Assembly (NCBI RefSeq): GCF_000746525.1
Contig: NZ_CP009048.1
Location: forward strand, 4,281,501 to 4,345,500
Reading direction: 5' to 3'
Source of the DNA: Pseudomonas alkylphenolica
GTDB lineage: Bacteria > Pseudomonadota > Gammaproteobacteria > Pseudomonadales > Pseudomonadaceae
Length of the DNA: 64,000 bases
The stretch's first letter is position 1. Each line of letters opens with the position of its first letter. Positions 53,786 to 62,482 of the stretch are shown in pieces. The notes under the pieces are model-generated. The model made no database searches. It saw only the letters and a list, made by a program, of their open reading frames with translations, and was not told where the DNA came from. The position numbers and the translations under genes are program-made.

Positions 53786-54260
53786 CTCTTAACTTCCTCT
53801 TCAACTCTGCGATCGCAGAATTTAAACTATTAACCTTATCTTCGAGCAACTCATTAACTCGAACAAGCTCAAGTTTTTGGCTCGCTGTATATGACTCAAG
53901 TACACTGATATATTTTTTAAGTCTTCCAATCTCCTCCTTAAATTTGCCTATCTTGTCTGTACGATTGCTCGAAGAATTTTTAGTGCGGACTAGCATTGAC
54001 GCGTGGAGGGAAGCGACCACTTCACTCTTTAGCTCTGGATACTTGTTGAGGGTGTCGTTTGCATTACGAGTTATTGGGGGAGTATTTTCTCTGAACCTAA
54101 CGGTATTCTGTGAGAGATCCCAGTTATTAAATTGTCGCAATGTTTTTGGATAATACTCATCAGTTGGGAGATCAGAATTACTAAACATTTCCTTGAGCAG
54201 AGAAATCTTTAGCCGAACATTTCGAATTGCTTCGCTTCTATTTCGTTCCGAAATTTTCAT
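53769..54260 (-). CDS. Small coiled-coil protein of the GInt operon
   Basis: A 163-aa protein. The N-terminal half has a short helical region (SEAIRNVRLKISLLKEMF). The C-terminal ~65 residues form a long coiled coil (EEIGRLKKYISVLESYTASQ, then ELLEDKVNSLNSAIAELKRK). No catalytic residues. It occupies the position of the small helix-loop-helix protein that GInts need for integration and excision. Its ATG overlaps the upstream stop (ATGA). Confidence 0.8.
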   Translation of the reverse strand: MKISERNRSEAIRNVRLKISLLKEMFSNSDLPTDEYYPKTLRQFNNWDLSQNTVRFRENTPPITRNANDTLNKYPELKSEVVASLHASMLVRTKNSSSNRTDKIGKFKEEIGRLKKYISVLESYTASQKLELVRVNELLEDKVNSLNSAIAELKRKLRDANSN

Positions 54261-56449
54261 GTGAATTTACCAAGATACAACTTATGATATAGCAATGTAC
54301 TCTCTAACCCCTCAATCTCATACTCCATATTTATCCTTGCAATAGAGGTCTCAGGCATTTTGACAGCTTCCAATCTCATACTAGCAAGATCTAACTCCAT
54401 ACCATAGACGTGCTCTTCAGAAGTCCAAGAAAACAGACAGCCTCGACAAAGTTTCGGAGATGCATTTTCCTTATGTAGCTTATTATCAATTTGTTGCCAG
54501 CACTTTGATTTCGATTTGACGCGATTAGCACCAGCTAAACACTGTGCATGTTTAAATGGTTGCGGAGCATGCCCTCTATTCTTGAGTCGTTCAACCAGCT
54601 TTTCAATATTATCTAGATCTAGCTTAGCATACTCAACAGATGAGAACATTTTCTTATAAAGAGCCCGCGTAAGTTTGGTGTATCCGCCCGACGTATTTTC
54701 ACACGAAATACTCCGATATATGATTTCGCTAAATTTCTCCCTGGTAGCGTCCGCCATACTCATCATTATCTCATCATTGTGTATAACATGAGCTTCGGAC
54801 TGTACTGATAAGTCCCAATCGTACAACTTACTAACCTCTGCCGACTCTGCCTGTGCTTGAGGGTTAGACACATATATTTGCGTGGTAGCAATATCCTCGT
54901 GCTGAAGTTGATACGATAAAAAAGGCAGCATAAAATATTCGTATCTATTGATGAAGATTTTACAATATAGCCTTCGAAACATGTGTGGAGTAAGCCTCAT
55001 CGGCTTGCCGATCGCAGAATGTATAAAATTGCCCGACATCATTGGATCGCCACATTCAAAGTCAAACTGAGAATACTTACTTATTAAACCATTAGAGTTA
55101 AATTGCTTGTACCGAAACAATGTTAAATCACGATCTACCAGCATTGAATAGTTATGTTTTTCGAAGGGTTTACCCACGAATATTAACTGTAGCTTCTCTA
55201 AAGTGGTAATTGCTACCTTTGTGGCCGAAGCAATAAAAAAACCCACATAGTCTTTCACCGTTTTCTCTACATAGAACTGCTGAAGAAATATTCCCGCTCT
55301 ATCATTTACCACAACTCCGCTACCCAGTGAAAGGCCGTATTTTTTATGAGTAAGCTCGCGCTTTCTTCTCGCATTAAGTATTGCAATCACGATGAAGCAC
55401 GCGTTTAAAATATCTTTAATGGCTGAGTTTAAAAAACTGATCACGCTTTTAATATTCGCCGACCCAATTGAATCAGAATTGACAAGCCCGACTCGGCGTG
55501 CAAAACGCATCACCCTTGAAAAGTTTTTTCGCACATCGCCAGGCGTCGTTAGTTGCTTTGCCGCGAAAGCTAAGAGACGTAGCGTACGATTGCTTTTAGT
55601 GTTGATGTATTCTAGAGAGTACTCCAACAGCATACCTGCGTCATAGCTGTTAATATCTGCAGTCGTACCCGGATTTTCTGTTAGCTTTTTTGCTAACTTA
55701 ACATAGTTCTCAAACGGGACAATTTTAGTTCTATATGCATCAGTAGAGTGATAAAGAAAATTAATTGACTCGAGAGTCTGACGCAATAGGCTATATTTCA
55801 TCCCGCTTGGAGTCTTATCATTCGCTCGAAAAACAGTTAGCCAACCCTTTGTTACTTGAAACTTCCTTACCCTATTAAAGTAAACAGCCACTTCATTTCC
55901 GCTAAGATTTGTAGAAATAGCAGATTGAAATCCGGTAGTACTCAGACTTACTTTTGAGTTTGTGGACGTGAATATTTGCTGAGAGGGATCTACAGCTGTA
56001 TCTAAAAATTCGGTCAGCCGGAAATCTATATTCAGGGCTTCATGCCAGCCACTTCCGGCTAGGATTCTAGCCAATTTGAGCGTAAAAGGACCGGAAATTT
56101 TGCCTAGGTCGAATATGTTATTAAGCCAGCAATATTCAAAAAACTTAATTATGGTGGAGAGAATGAAGCATATGCGATTGCATTTGGAATTACTGGGTGC
56201 ATTCGAGGCAGCAAAATAGTCTAACGAATATATCAATGCGACAAGGTAATGCGAATACTCAACAAGCCTGGACGGTGTTTCATACACATCATTAGCAGGC
56301 AGCCAATATCTTTTAAGATCTATCGGCCTCGCTTTTCTTTCATCTGATCGCGCATCATGCTCTTTCACATACAACACAAAATTTGAATCAAGAAACAAAT
56401 CCGCTGAAATGGGATTGCCGTTAATAATTTCAAATATGTCTTGACTCAT
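54257..56449 (-). CDS. Tyrosine recombinase 2 of the GInt operon (730 aa)
   Basis: A large recombinase. Catalytic parts: Arg in AILNARRKRELTHKKYG, HMFRRLYCKIF and LQHEDIATTQIYVSNP with the His and nucleophile Tyr. The C-terminus contains several Cys (CRGCLFSW), possibly a zinc finger for DNA binding. The start MSQDIFE at 56449 has GAGG nine bases upstream and overlaps the end of recombinase 1. Very AT-rich. Confidence 0.85.
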   Translation of the reverse strand: MSQDIFEIINGNPISADLFLDSNFVLYVKEHDARSDERKARPIDLKRYWLPANDVYETPSRLVEYSHYLVALIYSLDYFAASNAPSNSKCNRICFILSTIIKFFEYCWLNNIFDLGKISGPFTLKLARILAGSGWHEALNIDFRLTEFLDTAVDPSQQIFTSTNSKVSLSTTGFQSAISTNLSGNEVAVYFNRVRKFQVTKGWLTVFRANDKTPSGMKYSLLRQTLESINFLYHSTDAYRTKIVPFENYVKLAKKLTENPGTTADINSYDAGMLLEYSLEYINTKSNRTLRLLAFAAKQLTTPGDVRKNFSRVMRFARRVGLVNSDSIGSANIKSVISFLNSAIKDILNACFIVIAILNARRKRELTHKKYGLSLGSGVVVNDRAGIFLQQFYVEKTVKDYVGFFIASATKVAITTLEKLQLIFVGKPFEKHNYSMLVDRDLTLFRYKQFNSNGLISKYSQFDFECGDPMMSGNFIHSAIGKPMRLTPHMFRRLYCKIFINRYEYFMLPFLSYQLQHEDIATTQIYVSNPQAQAESAEVSKLYDWDLSVQSEAHVIHNDEIMMSMADATREKFSEIIYRSISCENTSGGYTKLTRALYKKMFSSVEYAKLDLDNIEKLVERLKNRGHAPQPFKHAQCLAGANRVKSKSKCWQQIDNKLHKENASPKLCRGCLFSWTSEEHVYGMELDLASMRLEAVKMPETSIARINMEYEIEGLESTLLYHKLYLGKFT

Positions 56450-58337
56450 GGATTGCGTCCTCAACATCTAACAATGCGCTTTCAATTTTATTTAATACAT
56501 ATCCAAACCTAGAATTTTTCACGTAATTGTACAGTGCATCATTGAATGCAATCTTTGGGGCAACAACTATATTGAAGCGCTCTTGATTTTCGCTACGTAA
56601 TCGCTGCCAGTTTTTAAAGTAATACTCTCTCGTCCTGATGATGCTTAAAATTTCCTCTTCAGTAATTATGATTCTTCTTTGAGGACAGCCGTCTTTTTTA
56701 TGGCAGTTTTCAGCTGAGCAAATCAAATCCGCCCCCCTATCACCATAAAGCCCCGTGTAGGGATCAACACACAACGAACCATCCCCGATACTCTTCCATT
56801 GATTTATATTGCTTTTCCTTGAGGCCATATTGAAGACAACCTTATTCTGGAGATCCACTTGAAATTGCAGATTGATCGAGGATGAAATATTTCTTGTTAT
56901 AAATTGATCAAGATATCTGCCAGTGGTTCCGAGGCTGCTATGCCCGCCTCGCCGCCTAGCGGTCTCGAAGCTCTTCGACTTATAAGCATCAAGGCATAAT
57001 ACAGTTCTACGAATGTGGCTTAGTGAAAAGTTAAACAAATCATTTCGCTGAATGAACCCTTTTGGCGTCATTTGAATAGTTGTAGACTGCCTGTCAGAAA
57101 GTTTGTAGCCGTTAGTCCATGAGCTCCAGATCCTCCTACTACCAAATGGTAGCAATTTAAATAAATGCAGCTGATCAAAATTCCAGACCAGCAATTCTAT
57201 TGCATAAATAACATCGTTTTCAGTTTTTTCTATGAAAATAACAGGAGTATCATCATCTGTTTTTCCTTTGAAACCTTGCAATGTGTACGCAAAGCCTTCC
57301 TTATTGCTTATTACCCCATCTCTGTCCATAGCGACGAGCGCATCTTGGTTCCATCCAGTCCTGCATAGCAACAATATAAAAATTGCCTGCAACTCGATAG
57401 TTGTCAGGCGTTCTGGAGAAAAAAAAGACTGACGAGGACTATATCCCTTACGAACCACCACGCCTATCTCTAAACAGTTGTTCTCCAGCCCATGTAGTTT
57501 AAAAGTACCGTTCCTAACCATTGACTGATCATGCTGAAGCACCCCCTTTCTAAAAACCGCTAAAATATTTTCTGCAGAGTTCCTACCTAATATTTTACTT
57601 GTGCCAGAGGAAGGAAGCTTGAATAGCGTACTCATAATCTCTGCCTCTTGAACGCTTGTTAGACCATTACATTCGAGACCTTTTATTTTAAGTCGGTTTT
57701 GTTTAGAGAAAAACAGTTCTTGGTTACATGCCTCGACAATCTTTAATAAGTCCACCTGTAAGATACTTGCCGACTTTTCGATTAAGTCAAGGTAGTTTTT
57801 GTGAGGCACTGCGCCTAGTGGAGAGTCGCTTTCCAAGATTTTTAAATGATCCTCCATGTTTAATATTGGTTGGAGTTTATTTTGACCCCCCCCTAAACCA
57901 GACCTGTATTTTACCGAGTCTACGGTGATCTCCTCAGCGGCGAGGAAATTGGTGTTGAGTACGGCCTGCCTGAACTTTCCAGAGATCTGTCGCATGGTCT
58001 CGGATGTATGATCAGTTTCGCGGAGTCGATTTTCCAGAATACTGAATAATGCATGCATTTTTTTCGGCGTTAGATTTTGCTCGCGAATTCGACAAATTTC
58101 CCAACCTTGGGGATCTAGCTTCAAACAAACAATTGCCGTTTTGATGAAATAAATCACATTAACCCTGATGCGATGTTCTAACGATGAATCAGATAATTTC
58201 CGCAAGACCGAAGTCAACCATGACTCGTCCCATAGTTCGAGTTCATCGAGATCGAAAAACCTTTCACTGTGATAAACATGGTGGTAACTCGTGTACTGAA
58301 CAAAAATTTTTAGAATTCGACCATTTTGTGCATACAA
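56430..58337 (-). CDS. Tyrosine recombinase 1 of the GInt operon (635 aa)
   Basis: First gene of the operon, starting 71 bp inside the right end. Catalytic residues: Arg in LLLCRTGWNQDALVAMD, HIRRTVL (His-x-x-Arg), GGHSS and TGRYLDQF (Tyr). A C-terminal Cys/His group (ICSAENCHKKDGCPQRR) resembles a zinc-binding module. The long N-terminal region is helical. Three such proteins are needed together in GInts. Confidence 0.87.
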   Translation of the reverse strand: MYAQNGRILKIFVQYTSYHHVYHSERFFDLDELELWDESWLTSVLRKLSDSSLEHRIRVNVIYFIKTAIVCLKLDPQGWEICRIREQNLTPKKMHALFSILENRLRETDHTSETMRQISGKFRQAVLNTNFLAAEEITVDSVKYRSGLGGGQNKLQPILNMEDHLKILESDSPLGAVPHKNYLDLIEKSASILQVDLLKIVEACNQELFFSKQNRLKIKGLECNGLTSVQEAEIMSTLFKLPSSGTSKILGRNSAENILAVFRKGVLQHDQSMVRNGTFKLHGLENNCLEIGVVVRKGYSPRQSFFSPERLTTIELQAIFILLLCRTGWNQDALVAMDRDGVISNKEGFAYTLQGFKGKTDDDTPVIFIEKTENDVIYAIELLVWNFDQLHLFKLLPFGSRRIWSSWTNGYKLSDRQSTTIQMTPKGFIQRNDLFNFSLSHIRRTVLCLDAYKSKSFETARRRGGHSSLGTTGRYLDQFITRNISSSINLQFQVDLQNKVVFNMASRKSNINQWKSIGDGSLCVDPYTGLYGDRGADLICSAENCHKKDGCPQRRIIITEEEILSIIRTREYYFKNWQRLRSENQERFNIVVAPKIAFNDALYNYVKNSRFGYVLNKIESALLDVEDAIHESRHI

Positions 58338-58400
58338 GGTAAGGTCCTCCCCGCAAAACCAAGCGTAGCAGGGCTTCCGGCACCTTGCTCATAGAGTCAC

Positions 58401-58410
58401 ACTACATTGA
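58401..58410. other. Right attachment site of the island
   Basis: ACTACATT (58401-58408) is the inverse of AATGTAGT at 32994-33001, and TGA (58408-58410) is shared with the left boundary. The host gene resumes at 58411. Confidence 0.8.
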
Positions 58411-58918
58411 CAAGTGAGCCGAAGGTCATGCTCGACAGTGCCAGCAGTGCAAAGAGCATCCCCATCAGGGAAACCCCACCCAGATTGATCCCCTGATAGA
58501 CCACCATGATCAACCCGCTCAAGCCCAGCCCGAGGCCGAACAAACGGCTCCAGGAACGCTGACGCTCCATCAACACCACGGTGAGGATAGGTTGCACGCC
58601 CATGACCGTGGCCATCACGCCGGGCGTCACCTGGGTGTTGAGCGCCAGCAGGTAGAATATCTGGTAGGCACCGAGCAACACGCAACCGGTGGCCAGCGCT
58701 TGCAGCACCGCCGCCCGCCCGCGCGGCCAGCGCAACCTGAGCAACGGTGCGAGCAGCAACAGACCGCACAGGGCCAGGGCTGAACGCATCAGCAGGAACG
58801 CAAAGGGACTGGCATGGGCCAGGCCCAGCTTGGAGACGATCGCCCCGCTACTCCAGAGCAGGACGAACAGGCTAGTGGTGACCGCCGAGGCCACGGATTC
58901 TTTCGATAGAGCAAACAT
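58408..58918 (-). pseudogene. N-terminal half of the split DMT/EamA transporter
   Basis: The first 170 codons of an EamA transporter, with five or so helices (SLFVLLWSSGAIVSKLGLA to MGMLFALLALSSMTFG). The ATG at 58918 has AGGTGG upstream. The frame runs into the island and stops at 58397 after a few foreign codons. It is completed by 32605-32987. A valine-rich leader and attenuator-like hairpins precede it. The interrupted transporter may have been a branched-chain amino-acid exporter. Confidence 0.92.
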
Positions 58919-58952
58919 GAATGCCACCTGTAATTCGGGCAGATAAGCCGAA

Positions 58953-59022
58953 CGGTGCTGCCCGCTGGGGGCAGCCAACCGTATTCAGTAGGGTGCAGGT
59001 GTGTCGGGACGCAGCGGTTGGC
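58953..59022 (-). promoter_or_regulatory. Attenuator-like alternative hairpins
   Basis: On the minus strand GCCAACCG (59022-59015, at the leader stop) can pair with CGGTTGGC (58981-58974). The latter also borders a second hairpin, GCTGCCC/GGGCAGC (58975-58957) extended by CGGT/ACCG. The two pairings exclude each other, as in leader-peptide attenuation. A weak U-stretch follows. Confidence 0.6.
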
Positions 59023-59025
59023 CGC

Positions 59026-59106
59026 TTAGCCCAGCACTACCACGCCCGGTGGTGCGACAACGCACACAACCACGCTACTGACAGGTGGTGGGTAGTGACT
59101 GATCAT
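59026..59106 (-). CDS. Valine-rich leader peptide (26 aa)
   Basis: ATG at 59106, TAA at 59028-59026. The peptide is MISHYPPPVSSVVVCVVAPP followed by GVVVLG: nine valines in 26 residues, including VVV twice, plus PPP and PP. This is the composition of the ivbL/ilv leader peptides that sense valine supply. It lies 108 bp before the split transporter and overlaps attenuator-like hairpins. The ribosome-binding site (GGGAG, 12 bases upstream) is weak. Confidence 0.65.
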   Translation of the reverse strand: MISHYPPPVSSVVVCVVAPPGVVVLG

Positions 59107-59237
59107 GGCCGGTTGCTGACTCCCACGCACGACTAGCACCGCGTCGGGCGCGGTAGCGAATACGGTACGAAGTGGGGAAGCTGGCATGAGCAGGTCTTCG
59201 GTGAGGTGAAGTGGGTCTGACTATAGCGGTGAGTTCA

Positions 59238-59299
59238 TCGCGGGGCAAGCCCGCTCCCACTGGAGGTCTGGAACCTGTGGGAGCGGGCTTGCCCCGCGA
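59238..59299. repeat. REP doublet downstream of lpxO
   Basis: Inverted 23-nt units at 59238-59260 and 59277-59299, identical to those at 13.1 and 63.7 kb, with a 16-nt spacer. It lies 7 bp after the lpxO stop. Confidence 0.92.
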
Positions 59300-59306
59300 T
59301 GCTGTC

Positions 59307-60242
59307 TCAGAACAACCAGTGATACAGCAGGTAAGCCACCACCACCGCCAGCACCGGACGCAACACCCGGTAGGCCTTGGGATTGGCACGCTTGAACTGT
59401 TTGACCTGGCCGCTGATCACGTTGCTGAAGCGCTTGCTCCAGGCATAAGCCCGGTTGATCCCGCCAACGCGCTCGTCATCGGTGTTCTGCGGCGCAGTGG
59501 CGCGGCCAAGGAAAGCGCTGACCTTGCGGTTGATGCGGGTCATCAGCGGGCTGTTGAGCGGACGCTCGACGTCGCAGAAGAGGATCACCCGGGTAGTCTC
59601 GGTCTCGTTTTTCACCCAGTGCACATAGGTTTCATCGAACATCACATCTTCACCGTCGCGCCACGCATAAGCCTGGCCATCGACGTAGATCCGGCAGTTG
59701 TCGGAGTTTGGCGTCGACAGGCCCAGGTGATAACGCAGGGAGCCGCCGAACGGGTCACGGTGCGGGTTGAGGTGGCTGCCACCAGGCAGCAGGGCGAACA
59801 TTGCGCCTTTGACGTTGGGGATGCTGTTGACCAGTTCGACGGTCTTCGGGCACAGCGCTTGCGCCGATGGCAGCGCTTTGTCGTACCACTTCAGGTAGAA
59901 ACGCTTCCAGCCCTTCTTGAAGAACGAACCGAAACCGGCGTCGTTGTCTTTCTCGGCGGCGCGGATGTAACCCTCGTCGAACAGGTGCATGGCCTCTTCG
60001 CGGATAACTTCCCAGTTGTCCTTGAGTACATCGAGCTCGGGAAAGCGGCTGCGGTCCAGGTAGGGTTTGGAAGGCACACCGGAAAACAGGTACATCAAGG
60101 CGTTATAGGGGGCAAACAGCGCCGAATGGTTGACGAACTGGCGCAACATCGGCAAGCGCGCCTTGCCGCGCAGGTGCACATACAACGTGCTGCCGAAAAA
60201 CATCAGCAATACACCTGCCTTGGCGACTAAAGAAACAGTCAT
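59307..60242 (-). CDS. lpxO: Lipid A 2-hydroxylase (aspartyl/asparaginyl hydroxylase family)
   Basis: A 311-aa Fe(II)/2-oxoglutarate dioxygenase anchored by N- and C-terminal hydrophobic helices. The iron ligands are in HLNPHRDPFGG (His-x-Asp) and the distal His in YVHWVKNETE; RVILFCDVERP binds 2-oxoglutarate. LpxO hydroxylates a secondary acyl chain of lipid A at the inner membrane. The length matches the family. Confidence 0.9.
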   Translation of the reverse strand: MTVSLVAKAGVLLMFFGSTLYVHLRGKARLPMLRQFVNHSALFAPYNALMYLFSGVPSKPYLDRSRFPELDVLKDNWEVIREEAMHLFDEGYIRAAEKDNDAGFGSFFKKGWKRFYLKWYDKALPSAQALCPKTVELVNSIPNVKGAMFALLPGGSHLNPHRDPFGGSLRYHLGLSTPNSDNCRIYVDGQAYAWRDGEDVMFDETYVHWVKNETETTRVILFCDVERPLNSPLMTRINRKVSAFLGRATAPQNTDDERVGGINRAYAWSKRFSNVISGQVKQFKRANPKAYRVLRPVLAVVVAYLLYHWLF

Positions 60243-60306
60243 GCAACACTCCTTGGAATTTCGATCAAGCCATTGCTGCCGGATTAATCAAACATCATAA
60301 ACCGAT

Positions 60307-60335
60307 CTGGCACCGGTAAAAATAACCGGTGCCAG
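60307..60335 (-). terminator. Hairpin after cysK
   Basis: Perfect 11-bp stem CTGGCACCGGT/ACCGGTGCCAG with an AAAAATA loop, 70 bp past the cysK stop. No T-run follows on the minus strand. Confidence 0.6.
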
Positions 60336-60404
60336 TATTCAGTATTAAGGATTGTGCAACAGTACCCGCCGCTGATTATTGCTCTTGGTCAGCGCCAAAG
60401 CGCT

Positions 60405-61379
60405 TTACTGCTGGTTCTCCTGGTCGGTGAACAGGTCGCTGAAGAGCATGCTCGACAGGTAGCGTTCCCCGGAATCGGGCAGGACCACGACGATGGTCTT
60501 GCCTTGCATTTCAGGCTTCTCCGCCAGGCGCACCGCCGCTGCCATCGCCGCACCGGAGGAAATCCCGCAGAGGATACCCTCCTCCTGCATCAGACGCAGG
60601 GCCATGACTTTGGACTCCTCGTCACTGACCAGTTCAACCTGGTCGACCATTGTCAGGTCGAGGTTATTCGGCACAAAGCCGGCACCGATACCCTGGATCT
60701 TGTGCGGGCTGGGTTTGATCTCAAGACCGGCCAACGCCTGGGTGATCACCGGCGACACCAGCGGTTCGACCGCCACGGAAAGGATCGCCTTGCCCTGGGT
60801 CAGCTTGATGTAGCGGGAAACCCCGGTAATGGTGCCACCGGTACCGACCCCGGCAACCAGCACATCGACCGCACCGTCTGTATCGTTCCAGATTTCCGGA
60901 CCGGTGGTCTTCTCGTGAATCGCAGGGTTGGCCGGGTTATCGAACTGGGCGGGCATGAAATACTGGGCGGTATCACTGGCAACGATTTCACCGGCCTTCT
61001 CAATCGCGCCCTTCATGCCCTTGGCCGGTTCGGTCAACACCAGTTCGGCGCCCAGCGCCTTGAGCACCTTGCGCCGCTCGATGCTCATCGATGCCGGCAT
61101 GGTCAGCAGCAGTTTGTAGCCGCGCGCAGCAGCAACAAAGGCCAGGCCGATGCCGGTATTGCCCGAGGTCGGCTCGACAATGGTCATGCCCGGCTTGAGC
61201 TTGCCGCTGCTTTCCGCGTCCCAGATCATGTTCGCGCCGATCCGGCATTTGACCGAATAACCCGGGTTACGCCCTTCGGTCTTGGCCAGAATGGTCACGC
61301 CACGCGGGGCGATGCGGTTGATCTGGACCAGCGGCGTATTGCCGATGGAATGCGCGTTGTCAGCAAAGATACGGCTCAT
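60405..61379 (-). CDS. cysK: Cysteine synthase A
   Basis: A 324-aa O-acetylserine sulfhydrylase. The PLP lysine is K44 in [12 protein letters not shown], the substrate loop [14 protein letters not shown], and the PLP-phosphate loop [11 protein letters not shown]. It makes cysteine from O-acetylserine and sulfide. The start at 61379 is preceded by AAGGA. The longer frame to 61502 lacks support. Confidence 0.94.
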   Translation of the reverse strand: MSRIFADNAHSIGNTPLVQINRIAPRGVTILAKTEGRNPGYSVKCRIGANMIWDAESSGKLKPGMTIVEPTSGNTGIGLAFVAAARGYKLLLTMPASMSIERRKVLKALGAELVLTEPAKGMKGAIEKAGEIVASDTAQYFMPAQFDNPANPAIHEKTTGPEIWNDTDGAVDVLVAGVGTGGTITGVSRYIKLTQGKAILSVAVEPLVSPVITQALAGLEIKPSPHKIQGIGAGFVPNNLDLTMVDQVELVSDEESKVMALRLMQEEGILCGISSGAAMAAAVRLAEKPEMQGKTIVVVLPDSGERYLSSMLFSDLFTDQENQQ

Positions 61380-61619
61380 GACGGGGGTCCTTTTAGCACC
61401 GGAGCAGAAAACTTCAAGGGTAAGCCTGCCTCCGGGGTGAGTCCACCCCTGACACGCCCGGCAACACCTCCGCCCTGACCAGGTCACCAAGTGACGCTCC
61501 ATTCAGAGACTGAATAGAGCGTCTGCGTTCCCAGTCGACCAGAGCCCGCGTTATAGTCGTGCATGACATTTTTTCGGCCTGGGGCCATGTACCCCGGCAC
61601 TACGTTAGAGGATCGGTTC

Positions 61620-62465
61620 ATGAAGTTCGAAGGCACCAGCACCTACGTCGCCACCAGCGACCTGAAACTGGCAGTCAACGCGGCGATCACCCTGGAACGG
61701 CCACTGTTGGTCAAGGGCGAACCCGGCACCGGCAAGACCATGCTCGCCGAACAGTTGGCCGAATCCTTTGGCGCCAAGCTGATCACCTGGCACATCAAGT
61801 CGACCACCAAGGCTCACCAGGGCCTCTACGAGTACGATGCGGTCAGCCGCCTGCGGGATTCGCAACTGGGGGTGGACAAGGTCCACGATGTGCGCAACTA
61901 CCTGAAGAAGGGCAAGCTCTGGGAAGCGTTCGAATCCGAGGAGCGGGTGATTCTGCTGATCGATGAAATCGACAAGGCCGACATCGAGTTCCCCAACGAC
62001 CTGTTGCAGGAACTGGACCGGATGGAGTTCTACGTTTACGAGATCGACGAGACGATCAAGGCCAAGCAGCGCCCGATCATCATCATTACCTCGAACAACG
62101 AAAAAGAGCTGCCGGACGCCTTCCTGCGCCGCTGCTTCTTCCATTACATCGCCTTCCCCGATCGCGACACCCTGCAGCAGATCGTCGATGTGCACTACCC
62201 GAACATCAAGAAAGACCTGGTCAGCGAAGCGCTGGACGTGTTCTTCGATGTACGCAAGGTACCGGGCCTGAAGAAAAAGCCGTCGACCTCGGAACTGGTC
62301 GACTGGCTCAAGCTGCTGATGGCCGACAACATCGGCGAAGCCGTGCTGCGTGAGCGCGATCCGACCAAGGCCATCCCGCCATTGGCCGGCGCCCTGGTGA
62401 AAAACGAACAGGACGTGCAACTGCTCGAGCGCCTGGCCTTCATGAGCCGTCGCGGTAATCGCTGA
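61620..62465 (+). CDS. MoxR-family AAA+ ATPase
   Basis: A 281-aa ATPase with Walker A GEPGTGKTMLAEQ and Walker B VILLIDEIDKADIEF. Sensor and arginine-finger parts lie in IITSNNEKELPDAFLRRCFF. MoxR proteins pair with VWA proteins to insert metals or assemble complexes. The next gene, 17 bp away, is that VWA partner. ATG 61620 follows AGAGGATCGG. Confidence 0.92.
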   Translation: MKFEGTSTYVATSDLKLAVNAAITLERPLLVKGEPGTGKTMLAEQLAESFGAKLITWHIKSTTKAHQGLYEYDAVSRLRDSQLGVDKVHDVRNYLKKGKLWEAFESEERVILLIDEIDKADIEFPNDLLQELDRMEFYVYEIDETIKAKQRPIIIITSNNEKELPDAFLRRCFFHYIAFPDRDTLQQIVDVHYPNIKKDLVSEALDVFFDVRKVPGLKKKPSTSELVDWLKLLMADNIGEAVLRERDPTKAIPPLAGALVKNEQDVQLLERLAFMSRRGNR

Positions 62466-62482
62466 GCCCGGGGGCAATTGCC

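Larger units (their letters stand above)
32991..58410. mobile_element. GInt-like genomic island (25.4 kb) carrying defence genes
   Basis: An island inserted in a DMT transporter gene, with one TGA copy counted. The right end bears a leftward operon of three tyrosine recombinases and a small coiled-coil protein (52.5-58.3 kb). The cargo lies at 33.2-52.3 kb, and the left end is a short AT-rich non-coding stretch. This matches the tripartite layout reported for GInts. The recombinase genes are visibly AT-rich beside the host DNA. Cargo composition varies from gene to gene, indicating piecemeal capture. An IS21-family element has inserted secondarily. Confidence 0.85.

Noticed and set aside
52535..58337. 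Gamma-mobile-trio (GmtX/Y/Z) classification
   Set aside because: Those islands have three mobility genes. Here there are three tyrosine recombinases plus a small coiled-coil protein, which fits GInt better.
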